Assembly: GCA_015501595.1 (NCBI GenBank)
Contig: JADNRX010000215.1
Coordinates: 1-64,000, forward strand
From: Hymenopellis radicata
Taxonomy: Eukaryota > Basidiomycota > Agaricomycetes > Agaricales > Physalacriaceae
Length of the DNA: 64,000 nucleotides
Direction: 5' to 3'
Below, one piece after another: positions 11,831 through 24,140 of this stretch. Position 1 is the stretch's first letter. Each line of letters begins with the position of its first letter. Under the pieces are notes generated by a model. That model saw nothing but the letters and a program-made list of their open reading frames with translations, searched no databases and was not told where the DNA came from. Position numbers and translations under genes: made by a program.

Positions 11831-13013
11831 TCATAGTAACGCACGGTATATGTTAATATCAACCAGAGCGTGCTTCAAGGTAAGACTACCGTCAACATGA
11901 GCGCCGGCCCATCGAAACCAAATCGCAGGAGAGTCCACCACGCGAACCGCATCGACCTTAAAACGCATGGCACCTCCCATTTGTCTATGAATAGACAAGA
12001 GAATACTCGTCAACGACTCCGCGTCAGACAATGATAGAAAACAATCGTCAAGCGCGAGTCGTAGGTGCTTTAATCCGTTCGGAAAGACGACTGAGGATAG
12101 CGTAGGTATGACGAAGTGCAGGTGTTTGGCGTCGCAAACAATAAGGAGTCGATGAAGGCTCGTGGCTAAACTCAAATCAACTCCATATTCCGCTACGTCC
12201 GGGGAAACTATCAGGAAGCCGTTAGCATAAAGAACAAGATGAGATAACTTTGCCTCACTGTTAACGACCCGCAGAAGTACGTGACGCACCGAATGTTCTG
12301 TGCCACGCATCAACCGATTGATTAACGGCAGATCATGAGCGTCGAACCACACCCGTAACACCGTTAAGTTCATGCAGGCCCGCAACATGCAATTCCCAAT
12401 GATCCTAACCCGTGAAAAGAAGGACTCGGAATGCAGCATAGGCTGACATGGGTTTTGATGAACCTCGAGGACGTCCAACTCGCAGAACTGCGGTTGAACG
12501 AGGGGAAGACGACCGGCAAATGGCCTGAAGCTCCAAGTCCGATGCGACTGAACTTGCAGAACCTTAAGCTTGTAGCAATTCAGCCACAGGTCCGCTAGCA
12601 AGTTCATGTCAAAATCAGCGTTGTAAAACACCAGCGCATGTCGATTGTAAACGCTGAGGGGCCACGCCGTCGGCAACGCCGCATATCTAAATTGGATGGT
12701 GTCCAACGTTAGTCCGACGTCACATACTTTGACGAGCCGATACATTTGGTCCGCCGTGTCAGACGTTGCGTCGATATAGAGGTAACGCACGTAAGATGCG
12801 GCTTGCGGGAAGCTGGTCAAAAAAGATATGCATGCGTGATGGGCCTTGACGGATATGGCGTGTTGCTTTTAAACACAGAAAACAAATATCGATAACAGAA
12901 TGACGATAGCTTGTGGCAAGTTAATGCAAGCGAGCGTCGGTCGCCTCGAGCCATTCGTACGATGATGTCCAAGATCTCTGGAGGAAGATCAAGAAAACGG
13001 GTAGTCGGTATGA
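11831..13013 (-). pseudogene. F-box/LRR protein, frameshifted after the F-box
   Basis: On the minus strand an F-box (LDLPPEILDIIVRMARGD, then LALTCHKLSSFCYRYLF) lies at about 12830-13010. It is followed in another frame by 329 residues of LRR-like repeats (ASYVRYLYID, LKVLQVQSH, LTVLRVWFD, LKHLRLALDD). The two parts join in register if one A is added to the A6 run at 12819-12824. Typical F-box/LRR proteins of Agaricomycetes have this layout, with a short F-box then loosely repeated leucine strands. The first exon and start codon were not resolved. It lies tail-to-tail with family B copy 1. Confidence 0.6.
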
Positions 13014-13570
13014 CCTACACGTCCTCATTTCAGCAAATCCCACAATCAGAACAAATCTACACACCTGTACATCAGAAAATTCCGACAACATGACGGTAAA
13101 AGCACAAAAAGAGAAATAAAGAAGACACATAGATCACGCCTCGGCCTTTTTTTGTCGTGTGCCTGATTTCAAGCGGAAGTGTCATCAACTATGACATCTG
13201 CTAGCCGCTCACTTCCGACGTTAAACACTCTGAATGCCTCTGGTCCTCTAAGCTCAGACCAAGTAAGCGAATCTATGGACGAATGACTCGTTTACATTTC
13301 AGCTGATCAATCTAGAGCTGCCTGTCTGTTCAAAGTCTCGTTCTGTACAGTATATGAGGGCACCAAAAACCACCAGATTCGATGTCTTCGACCGTCATGG
13401 CGAAAATGTCTTTCCTCAGTGTAATGTTTCTACTGCTAGGGCTCGAGCTCTTAATGCTGGCCCTACCCTGGTGGCAGTTGATAGTGTGTATACCAGTCGC
13501 GCTCTATGGTAAGCGGCTTCAGCCAAACACGCCTGACGACCAACGCTAATGTCTACATAGGGGAGACGTC
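13014..13570. other. Head-to-head interval between F-box and NTase-like genes
   Basis: The F-box gene (-) and the nucleotidyltransferase-like gene (+) diverge from this stretch, so it probably contains both promoters. No motif was certain enough to name. Confidence 0.3.
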
Positions 13571-14829
13571 ATGAACCAACACATTCTTACCCGTCTAAAC
13601 CTGTACGAAATCAAGAAGTTTACGCTTTGCAACAAAATGGTGGAACACGTATGCGACCAGTATCTAGACCAACGATTCAGTAACCCATTCAATGTTATGA
13701 TCGCACCATTCATGACGCTAACGTCCGCACCCGCGTTCCGTCAGCTGCTGGCCGACACAAATGCTGTCGTATCCGGATCGTCCGCATTAGCATTCTTCAA
13801 CATTGGCAGCTTTGTGGGCGCCGATCTCGACATCTACACGAAGTTCGAGTCGGTCTACCTCGTCGGATCATTTTTCATCGGCATGGGATATCACTTCGTG
13901 CCCCATCTACGACAACATTTCCCTTTCCCCGCTCTGGCATGCTATGGCTCGCCAGACGACTACCCCGGCGATGACTCGCTTGTATATTTATCCTCCACTA
14001 TCGTAGACGTCTTCACATTTATGAATCACGCCGGGAAGAAGGTGCAGGTAATCGCTTCGCGCCTTAGCTTCATGCACACCATCCTATCCTTTCACTCTAG
14101 TGAGCGGCCCATCTTTTTACCACCCCCCATGATACATTGACCTATTATCAATAGCATTGGTAATGAACTTCATTACCGCCACGCATGCCATCAGTCTGTA
14201 TCCCTTCCAAGCCTTCATTCTACACGTCAATGCCCGCGCGGAGGCAAACGGCCTAGAGAAATAGACGCACACAGAAAGTACGCCTGGCGAGGATGGCCCT
14301 TACTCGACAACCGCGCCTCTCTCTTCTTTTCCGGTCTTTATCTAGGCACCGTTCGTATGGTGGGCGACCGACACTGTTGGGTACACCGACATAACGGCAA
14401 ACATCGCACTGACGTCGCCGATGTCGACCGACACAGCTGGTGCGCCAGAAGCCTAACCAACGCACCTGCGTTCGCCATGAGATATACAATCCTACGTCGC
14501 CCCGGCCTCGATATCGAGTATTGTTGCGACTATCCCTTGGCGTCGTGGATCCGATTCCTCGGACCGACCATGTCAGTATCTCACTCTAATCATGTACCTT
14601 TCCTGACCAATTGTCCAGGACGACATCACGACTGGAAATCTTGGCACAATTTGTTTTGCGCCACGATCTGAATGTCATCACCCTTCGACAGCTGATCGCA
14701 AGAATTCGCGCGCACAAACATAACAGGTACTGTCGTCAGTCAAGTGATAGGCGCGTATGCCACTGGGTCAAGGTTAGGCTAATGAGCGTGGGTCTAGAAC
14801 GCTTGGGATTATTAACCGCGCCCGCGTGA
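13571..14829 (+). pseudogene. Nucleotidyltransferase-like family protein, copy 1
   Basis: The start MNQHILTRLNLYEIKKF begins a protein of a family common in Agaricomycetes but, to my knowledge, without a named function. Residues 57-85 read VSGSSALAFF then GADLDIY: a Gly-Ser followed about 14 residues later by D-x-D, the pattern of the nucleotidyltransferase fold. Further blocks are KKVQVIASRLSFMHTILSFHS, then after an intron (gtgagc...caatag, about 14100-14151) VMNFITATHAISLYP, and later VRMVGDRHCWVH. One base seems missing in the A3 run near 14258-14260 between the last two blocks. The C-terminal end after about 14570 is unclear. Catalytic activity is inferred from the motif only. Confidence 0.55.
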
Positions 14830-15068
14830 AAAATGAATATTGAAACAAAGAATACGCACATGTACTTATATCGTGAGCTGTAGCTTAAGCGTAATGTATT
14901 ATTATCGCGGTCCTATGAAATCGAACAAGTTAACGACTTCTCTCATCTCACCGCAAGCGAATGGAGCTTTGAGACAAAAGTTAGAAGGATCAAGCCTTGG
15001 CAGACGCTTGCCATTATTAACGCTTGCATTAATTTATGCGCGTCTAACTAACGGCCGGGGAAATAGAA

Positions 15069-15070
<2 letters not shown>

Positions 15071-15100
<30 letters not shown>
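15071..15100. repeat. (CA)n microsatellite, about 15 units
   Basis: A perfect run of the CA dinucleotide lies in the convergent interval (14830-15230) between the two nucleotidyltransferase-like genes. Nothing else was recognised in that interval. Confidence 0.95.
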
Positions 15101-15103
<3 letters not shown>

Positions 15104-15230
15104 CGACGCTTCCATACGCCTATCGTAGTAGCGAACTTTGTCCCCTCACTAACCTTTGCCTTTTCGTTATATCATTGGGCAAGTCATTGCTAACATTCGC
15201 ACTGTTTGATAACAGAACATAGATTCAAAT

Positions 15231-16528
15231 TCAACAAAACGGTCGTAACACTACAGACGCCATGTCAAGCAAATCTGCCTGAACCAACCGATCACGTAAA
15301 ACAGTGCACAAACCATCACCGCCAAGACGACAAAACCTAGTGTGACTGTGCCGACTGGCGAAAAGGGCGAACTCGTCAAAGAGAACCTGATTGACGTTAG
15401 CGCTCGAGACAAAGCTCGCGAGCGCCTGACATTTGGCATTCATCCTAATAACCACAGATTCATTGAACAAGCACAAAAAAAAAAAAAACAAAAAACATAC
15501 ACGCACATTTCGGTCGGCGCACAACGAATCCACGTCGACAAACTCCCTTCCATACAATACGAAACGTCCATCATATCCCTGCGAACGACATTCAAACTGC
15601 ATGCTAAACGAGAAATCAGCCACGGACGCCCGCATCGACCAACTATGCGGCAGAAGAGCGACCGTTTCGTCTTCTTCGACACCGGCGTGAGGATGAATCC
15701 AACAAAATCTATCACCAACGACGCGAATTTGTCCCAAATGTGCATCTGTCCCGAGCGTAGCGAGCTCCGTATCTAATAAAGGCCAATCTCCAATAGCAAA
15801 CAAGACCCGTGCGTGAATTGCATCCTCGCTGATAGCACCAGATGGAATATTGACGTGATGCAAGAAAGACAGACGGGGATATATGCAGACCGCCCGGAAA
15901 GCATCCACAAAACACATAGCAATCGCTTTCATCCCATGCATCAAATTAGAAATCAACAGTGACATCAAGGAAGAAACTCACTTGAATGAAGCTCCAAGAC
16001 AACGTGCATAAAGCTAAATCGGAACGCAGATATGCGTACTGACTTTCCGGATTGCAAGCTCAATAGTCTGAAAACATCGACAACGGCAGAGGTTAAGGAG
16101 CCATGACGGCCCTTCCCCGGATAGTCCGCAGGCGAACGAAAAGAGGCAAGTGCTCCAAACGTCGAAGTGCTGTGAGCTACGGGGAACAAAAACGTAACCC
16201 CTTGCTAAGAAGAAAATGCCAAGAGAGACGACCATGTCAAAGGCGGCGTAAATATCCAGTTCAGCGCTTCGAAGCGGATGAAGATCGAAAGTATGCCAAC
16301 GCAGAGGCTCCCGAAACGACCGCCCCGTGTCCCGTAGCAACTCGCGAAACGCCTCGGCATCCCCACATCCATGAAAGGCGACACCATGGTAATAAATGGA
16401 TCGTGATCTTCAAGATATGAGTCGCACACCCCTTGAACCAAACGGTTGCAGGACGTGAACTTCTTCAGCTCGTATAAGTTCAAGTACGGAAGGATTCGTT
16501 GATTCATGAGTTCGCCCCTACAAATCAT
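15231..16528 (-). pseudogene. Nucleotidyltransferase-like family protein, copy 2 (two frameshifts)
   Basis: This is a diverged paralogue of the gene at 13571, in convergent orientation. The N-terminus MNQRILPYLNLYELKKF matches copy 1. The nucleotide-binding-like block VVSGASALAYF and the block AELDIYAAFD sit in different frames. A second shift falls between GYVFVP and the stretch ending in PADYPGKGRHGS. After an intron near 15975 the frame carries AMCFVDAFRAVCIYP and IRVVGDRFCWIHPH, equivalent to the copy 1 blocks. With two shifts the copy is likely a pseudogene unless the assembly is wrong. The first acidic position of the D-x-D is Glu here. Confidence 0.55.
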
Positions 16529-18070
16529 TCAGACTTCGCTAACAAAATGACACGGCAAATCATACCAGAATCCAACGTTAAATTCTTCCCTCGTACCGGC
16601 CACTAAAGTCAGCGAGGTGAACAATACCACATACGCGATTTCTGAACGCATGATGAGAGCCTGACAAACAGCAACGGAACATTGGACGAACCATCGTCTG
16701 ACATTCTCCAAACATCCGCGAAACAGACGCATCTAGACCTGAATGCGCAATACAATCGTTAGTAAAGCTCCAAAGACAATGGAAACTATGAAACCGACAT
16801 ATAAATCAACGCCCACATTCAAAACTGATCTGCCTCATTCAACATGCCTCCAAAACGACCGTCCTCACCGAAAACCGCTGAAGAAGCCAAAAAAAAAAAA
16901 ATGAGGCACGTACTGTCCCACATCCGCACCTTACACTAGAACTAATTCCTTACTTGTAGCAAGAACGTTAACGACGCCGAGTGTGAGTCATTCTCGCTCT
17001 CAACAACAACAAAAAAACGTGCCAAACCCCTGCACAGCCGCTACCCCGGCCTCCGGCACCTCGCCCCAAACCAACAGCAACCCAGCCACCGATTCGAACC
17101 CCAATGATTTGTATGCTCAACAGTCCCCTTGCTCTTTGACACTGACTAGCAACCCCAACAGATTTTCATCTAACACAAATATCACATATGCATCAATCGA
17201 AGTCGACCAATGAATCCGAAGGGGAGCCCGGCAAAGAGCACCCCCCGCCGCTTGAACAGGAGCCACCGCCGAAATATCCTCCTAAATGCCATGGCGTTAG
17301 ACACACCAATTCAACCGCCGCGCCTTACAAAGTACGCGTCTGATACCCCCATCTCACACTAATAAGCTAACATTGCCGATTCCTCCTTCAAGCGCAATTG
17401 CCCCATCGTACACTACCTCCCAGCGTCCAGACATCACCAACGAATCCATCAAGACCAATCTAGCACAGGCGCCACCGATATCGCCTCTGGCAGCGAACAT
17501 AGCGAGGAGCGGACGTTTGTGCTAACGGAAAGGTAGGAGGTCGAACATTAGACCCATAACTTCGCTAACTCTCCCCACACCCCTTGAAGTCAAATTCAGA
17601 CGATTTTAACGAATTATTTAAAGGCTCAGAATGAACCTCAAGCTCCCACCATCGACTCAACACAACCGTAGCCGCAAACAATCCAATCTTTTGCCAAGCG
17701 TCCCCGAGCCTCCGTCCATGGTAGAAGACCAGCCAACTCCGAAAAAGTCCGTAGCGACAGCGCGGCATCAAACGCACCGTCCCCACCCGCGGTAAAGTAC
17801 GTTCGCCTCCATTTACGCTCCACATCGTCAATCTAATCGCTCTCTAGGCCGCTCTTTGAGCCTCCCAATCTTCCTGCCTCACCTCGAGTCCCGAAATTGG
17901 CCATGAGTACAATGTTGGACGACGGACATTACCATACTGTGAACTATATCGCTTTTTTCAGAATAACGTCGCCAAAATCCAGTACGCCTGCCAATCCACC
18001 GACTTAGATGATAAATAACCTTTCAAACCCCCTAGATGACTCCTAGCGATCACGACAGAAGGCGGCGGTT
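16529..18070 (+). other. Low-complexity stretch, possible disordered 5' exons of family B copy 2
   Basis: The region holds short plus-strand frames rich in Ser, Pro, Asn and Gln, such as MPPKRPSSPKTAEEAKKKK at 16844 ending in an A-rich tract, and SRSQQQQKNVPNP at 16986. They could be disordered 5' exons of the gene that follows, but I could not place splice sites with confidence. Confidence 0.3.
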
Positions 18071-18947
18071 GTGAACTCGACAGCTGGTTCTCAGCTGATC
18101 CGACACGACTATACTCGAATCGCGTCCTGGTCTGGCTCAACATCGTCCAGAATCGTGCGAACGACCCCTGGAGTCCCAATCACATTTAATGACCGCAACG
18201 CCACTTTCTTCGTCATTGGAAGATGTACTCACTCCGCCCTGTTCAATGACGGTAGTGACGACCAACGACTTCGACAGATATCAATTCAGCCCATTCCATC
18301 GATTCACGCCCCGAATGGTTGCTGTCGCAGCCACCATGCTTGAATTCCGCAATCCAATATTTGCCATCGAACGAGACGGCATTAACTTCACGACTCTTAG
18401 TAAACCGAGAACCGGTAGAGCACCCCCCCCCTCCATCAATTCAACATACTCACACTTGTTGTCACACAGGCAAAGGCAGCCCCAACATACTCCGAGCGGA
18501 AATGAATAGCGTAACACATGGAGATTGTATGTCACTGTCATCAAACAAACCTTTCAAAACCTTACTCTCCGATAGGCCCAAGACACATGATCAGGACGTC
18601 CCATGCTTGAAGGCATCGACGGAATCGACCTCAATGCATACACAGAATATCCGCAACGCTTCGAGGAGTATGACGAAGACGACTTTGTTCTTGTCGCATT
18701 TAGCTTCAATGGCTACCTCGAACCCTCCCCCCTCCCGAACCAGGCCGCTGCGCAGCGAGTCGGCATGAGTATCCGCTTCACCATTCGAATCGCCCACGTC
18801 GATGATGGCGACAGCGATCCAACAGCAGTCCCTAGAGGCCAGCTGCGTGATGAAACACCGCTGTCAGTCATTGGCACGCACGGCGTAGCAGATCAAGCAT
18901 CCGGGGTAGCTGTAAAGCAGGAGCTGAAAAAAGGTCGAGTCATGTAA
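18071..18947 (+). CDS. Uncharacterised family B protein, copy 2
   Basis: The core matches family B copy 1 at 10733: ATFFVIGRCTHSALF corresponds to AAFYIIGRVVCSHLL, PRMVAVAATMLEFRNPIFAI to the equivalent block, then DDFVLVAFSFNGYLEP and GMSIRFTIRIAHVDDGD near the C-terminus, ending with RDETPLSVIG. The blocks lie in different frames, some separated by plausible introns (one at about 18408-18600) and at least one (near 18215) possibly by a shift. The 5' end is unresolved. The function is unknown. Confidence 0.4.
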
Positions 18948-19569
18948 TTTCTCAACGGTATAAACGTTGTCTTGAACTTCATCGATCAATGTATTAAATA
19001 TCTCCCTTGGTACAAACAAGCTTATGAAAAACCGATGTCAATCATGAAATACAATACAGACAACGCTGCCATTAACCTCCACCCCAACACGAACGGTCAT
19101 AATGAATGAATTAATGCCTAACGCAACCAACCACTCGTCGGTTCCCGTATTCGCCACCCTAAGCCCATGCTAATCTTCCATTAGACCTGAATTTTAAAAC
19201 GCCAAAATCGAGGGCTGTGACCATAAATGAGGTAGCAGCGCGCATCCCAGCATGCGACATCGCATCATCCTGCTCCAATAACCCTAACGTCGCGCTGTGA
19301 GTCCCCGATAACACATACATCGTGTTTCTCAACGACACAAAGATGAACATTGAATATAGGCCGCCCATGCCACCGGATGGAATTTAACCAACATCCACAC
19401 CGTCAATTCCAACGACTTCGCGTCAAAACAACAAAACGACGCTGTATACCGGGTCTCAGCAAAAAGCCACCCACGTACCGACGCCATATTCACCACAGTA
19501 GGAAAAATTACGGCTTCCGAACTGTACCCAACGCCCAACGTCAGCGCACCTCGCAAAACTCAAGCGCAG

Positions 19570-20250
19570 AAAACCCCTTGTTGAAGAACGCGCAAACGGT
19601 ACGCTTCGTCTCATTCAGCCGATACGTCGCTTCATGCCACGCATGATTGCAACCATCTGCGAGCTGTTGAGATTTTCTAGTCCCACCATCCCAATCTTTA
19701 AAGATGGCATCCTAGCAACTACGGCCATCTACCCCCAAGACGGTAATGAGCGCCCACGCGAATGAAACAGAACCTAACACACATATTTAGACGAACACTT
19801 CCAAATAAAATACAACGAAATGGACGGGCACACCCACGGCCATGTAAGTGATACGTCTCGCAATTCAACAAACATAGCCCCCAATCGAATTCACAGCGCC
19901 ACGCCCTCCTAACTCAATCGTACCACTCTTCGACGGTCGAGCGCCATTCGCGCTCTCAGAGTACCAGAAGCTACCAACCCTCCACGAAGAACTCCTTCCC
20001 GACGATTTAGTGTTGATCGCATTTTCGCTGGCGGTGAAAAGCGTTAGGCCTAAACCCCGTGGCTACAGGCGCCCGACGAGCTCGAATAAACGTTTGCTTC
20101 CTGATTCTGTTATATAGGCCGTCCGACAACGAAGAATATGCGTCACCACCCATGCCGAGATGGCTTATTGACGAGACACCACTAGCTATAAAGACTGCTA
20201 AAATCAAAAAGAAGCCGGCGCTCCAATTCCAAAAAAAAAGAAAAACATAA
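19570..20250 (+). pseudogene. Uncharacterised family B protein, copy 3, probably broken
   Basis: The conserved sequence runs LVEERANGTLRLIQPIRRF, PRMIATICELLRFSSPTIPI, then two introns (about 19745-19790 and 19843-19876), NSIVPLFDGRAPF, DDLVLIAFSLA and, in another frame, RINVCFLILLYRPSDNEEY followed by LIDETPLAIK. The last change of frame near 20035-20060 has no clear intron and looks like an indel. The order of blocks matches copies 1 and 2, so the three genes are tandem paralogues spread over 9.5 kb. N-terminal exons before 19570 were not resolved. Confidence 0.4.
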
Positions 20251-22230
20251 CAAGGACTTATATACTTCACATGCATTCTGATATGTCTTTAGCTCCCCTC
20301 CCTACGTAAACAGTAACTTGAACTTCAATATTAATGTGTTTCACCCCCAAGCTGACCATACTGATGCGTGAAAAGGTTAATCCCAAAGGAAATCAATCGC
20401 CAATGCCAAACATTGACATACAAAAACAAAAACAAAAACCGAATCCTAGCTTTCACCACATCCCAGAGCAAGCAAACGCACCTATAACGCTCACAATCGA
20501 CGCAGACGATGCTTGCCTTGGACCAGTGGTCAATAAGATTCACCTCCCCTAAGACTGTCTACAGGCCATGATACGGGAACATGACGGACAACCAAATGAA
20601 GGGATAAAGGCATGTCCTGCATTATGATGAAACAACATTGCTGATCAGAGCTTAGATTGTCAAGCCTCAACAATGTACAAAACGCAACTACAACTCCCCA
20701 GATGAAGGTGATCAAACGCGAAAGCACATCAGAAAATAATGACTTGTTCCCATCCCTTATTGTCAACGTCACGTTGAGGACGCCGTCCACGCGCCCTTTT
20801 TACACCTCGCCATGGAGCAGAAATATAGGCAAATCAACTTCGCGTATCTGGGTCATAAGATGATGAGGTCGCTGTGGAGGGCATTTTGTGGCGCGCCCTC
20901 CTTCGGACCATGTATCTGTGGCCCAAGTGCCGTTGTGTCCTTGGTCCCAGAGTGGTTATCACGCCCCCACCACGTGTGCCCGTCATACTACTCACCTGTC
21001 GTGCCACCAAAACACACCCACACAGACGCAGCTATGCCCAGGCTTCATCCGATGCCGTGTGTCCGAAAACTAAGCGAGCTGGATCTGTTTGTGCGTCCGA
21101 GTCGATGGATATCTCGCCCAAGATATACTCCTTTTCCATGACCGTACCCCTCACGGCGCCGCATCTCGGTGATCCCGACGCATTCGCAAATTTTCTCAAC
21201 GCACACACGCACACCCTCCGACATCTCTGTTTTAGCACCACCCCCGACCCCCCCAAAGCGACCAAACGCGTTGACTTACATTTATGCCAGTTCGAGACGT
21301 CCACCACGAATATGTGAGCATTATTCCCACTCAACCTACCGTTGTCCTTATGTCAATTCCCGCTAACACAAACCATCAATCAGCGAAAGGAGATATAAAT
21401 TCAAGTACAACACAACAGCGGATATACGACTTTTTTAGACTACCGTGAGGTAAGCATTTTCCCAACACAACAAAACATAAATACTAACCGATAAAACAGA
21501 TTGCTCAACATAGACTATCCACCTGATAGCCAAACTTCCCTATGAAATTCTACTCTGCAACGCAAGCGATAAGCAAGCGTTTGCAATTGCTACTGAATGA
21601 AGTACCTTGCTTGACTCCTTTTGTTTTTTGGCCGCCTTGAACTTAGCTGCACATCGTACTCCAACTTTAACGTCAACGGGTGACTTTTCGCGTTCAACGG
21701 AGACCTGAGCGGAACGCGACTGGGCTGCGTTCCCAACTTCAAGACCGCCAGCATCCCTCGCAGTAACCAATGAATCTCCAGGGTCGAACAAGCCAGGAAG
21801 CAACAGCGCCACCATATCAGGCGATGGCGACACATCGGACAGGACGCCTCCCATATTCTGAACAAGCGTCACCACGACTGCTGACACAAAACGAACGATG
21901 GCGTACCTCCAAGTCGCCACCGCGAACTGCAGTGTCCTTGAGCATCAAGCTATGCAATAAAATACGCCTATTCATCGAGCGGTCGCCCTCATATGTTCCA
22001 CGATACGCAGCGCATGTCCGAATGGCCTCGTTTTTGTTAATATCCCGACAGAAAAATCCACGAAGCCCAAAGAGCCGCGACATAATGTACTTTGGTCGTG
22101 GGAGATCAGAACAGAAACGATCGAGAACGTAACCCACCGCGATCAAGCCAGGCTTCAAACCACGAGCTGGACGTATCACCACATACCCAACCTACATTAA
22201 TTTACCGCCCACCCCGACCGAAGGCAAAGC
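20251..22230. other. Mostly unassigned; short LRR-like fragment at 21120-21317
   Basis: No complete gene was recognised. A plus-strand piece at about 21120-21317 (APHLGDPDAFANFL, then HTLRHLCF) reads like the repeat region of an F-box/LRR protein and may be a gene relic of the same array. A minus-strand frame at 21540-21920 has no recognisable domain. Confidence 0.3.
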
Positions 22231-23066
22231 AACAAACGAAACCCGCTAAATTTCGGAAAGCCGAGTCGCAGATCGTGACCGATATACTTCGTGTGCACCA
22301 TGTGGGAAAGGTCATCGCTACGGGAGGCGGCGTGGTTGAGCTTGAGGCGAACCGGAATCTGCTCCAGCGGTTCAGACAAATCGGACCCGTCATCCACGTA
22401 CTGCGCGAGAAGGATGCCGTGTTGGAGTTTCTACGACAACCCAATCGTCACTTTCCGCCCCTCCTCCACGAGACTGCACGCGAAGCATGGACTCGACGGG
22501 AAAAGTACTTTCACGAGATCTGTTCTTTCGAATTCGTGTCCATGACTATTCCCGTTCCACCACCGGAACAAGGGGATCGGACGTTTGCCTTCAAAGCCGT
22601 CGAAGACGAATTCTTCCGTTTGCTTAGATTCATCCACGGTGTCGATTGTAATAAGGTTGTCCTACATCCCCGAGGCGCCCGCCCTTACCTTCTTGCTCTC
22701 ACCTACGACGACATCCGCAATGCAATCGCTGACTTGTAGGATATGTCCCTCGGGATTGATCTTTACGAGGTGCGGGCAGATCTACTACTCTCACAAGACC
22801 CGACCTTCATCGCATACCAAATAGCCACCCTCCGTCGACATTCTAAGCTCCCATACTATTCACCCTTCGAACCGCATCACAAGGTGAGAAAATATCCAGA
22901 CGATGGACCACCTCTACGGTACATTCTTTATCACGCGCCGACACTGAGCGTCAAACTGACGACGAACACGAAGGCCGCAATGAAATGTATGTCCACTTAT
23001 GAGAGGTACGTCGGCAGCTATCCCCCTGTCCTCGCTGTCACTTCGCTATCCTCCAGACGCCTGTAG
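22231..23066 (+). pseudogene. aro1: Fragment of pentafunctional AROM (aro1): shikimate kinase and dehydroquinase parts
   Basis: AROM carries five shikimate-pathway activities on one polypeptide. Here only the last half of the shikimate kinase domain is present (GKVIATGGGVVELEANRNLL, GPVIHVLREKDAVLEFL, AWTRREKYFHEICSFEF), running straight into the start of the type I 3-dehydroquinase domain (YLLALTYDDI, GIDLYEVRADLLLSQDP). The kinase P-loop, the three upstream/downstream domains and the rest of the dehydroquinase are absent. A TAG interrupts the frame at 22737-22739 between the two domains, and two opposite shifts follow (PILFTLRTASQGEK is in another frame, then KYPDDGPP returns). It is a dead partial copy, and the genuine gene must lie elsewhere. 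Confidence 0.85.
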
Positions 23067-24140
23067 CTCACACGCTAAAAGGGTCGAACGAGAGTGACTA
23101 TCGACCCAACGACAGCCTCGACGTCTGAATCGAGAAGTAATGATGGACGAAACGAGGGAGCGGAGGAGGCTTGAAGGACATGTCTAAAGACGATTGGCGG
23201 GTCTATTCGATAAAGCTGTCGTGAACGGTGTGTTGATGCCACTAGATGCTCACATTAAAGGCCGTTAACTTTTTCTACTCTGCATACCACAGTAAACGCA
23301 TTCCCTGTCCGTCTACGCCAAGCATGCAAGTGGAGAGGACATAAAAGCAACAAGTACGCCTTTGTTTCACTCACAGCTTCACGATTTCACTTACAGCAAA
23401 TTTATAGCTCATATCCGACCACGACCTCAAAAGCTTGCCCGATACCTGTCTAGCGAGACTAACACTCACCTTGGACGAAACATTGGCCTGCACAGCAAGA
23501 ATCATGACCGAATGGAATTCGGGGCCGCCCCACAAGACGGGGACTATTGGCACATCCAGAATCAACGGTTACGACAATCTCCATACCAATGCATACCGAC
23601 CTGTCCGAACTGACCTCGATAACAGACGTTAGACGGAAGTGTTTACTAGCCACTCCACGCCACGGATTAGCCGCATCGGACATCGAATAGAAAGACGCCA
23701 TGGCGAAAATACATTAAGGAGGTGAAGAGCAAGTTCGACGAGAGCCTATATACATGCTTGCCGGCCACTTTCACTATGTCATTGTAAACCTACGTACCAC
23801 GATCAATCCTTCGCAAATCTGAAAGAAGGCGGTTTGTGACTCGCCGCTTGCCGGCCACTTTCCGTCATCATATTATTAATCATATTCGGTCCGACCTTCC
23901 TTTCGCCGCCACAGTATTTCGAGTGAAACGACAGCGACGGCTGGGTTCGGAGCCTGGCTGTACATTGGCTGTACAACTGGAATGTGTAACAAGTACAGGA
24001 ATAAGTAATGTTCATAAATGCGCGTAAATCGTGACTGTCATAGTAAAATGCACAAATAGATAAACGAAATCCGTTAGTAACGCGGTCGTCTTAGACGACC
24101 GTATTCTCCTTAGAGCCGAAAATCTCCCTCTTTGTCGCAG
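23067..24140. other. No gene recognised
   Basis: Frames are short. The motif CTTGCCGGCCACTTT occurs twice (near 23756 and 23848), perhaps the footprint of a small repeat. The right part should contain the 3' flank of the kinesin gene. Confidence 0.4.

Noticed and set aside
23750..23870. Direct repeat CTTGCCGGCCACTTT as a target duplication
   Set aside because: It is too long and the intervening 80 bp have no inverted ends, so it is noted only as a small repeat.
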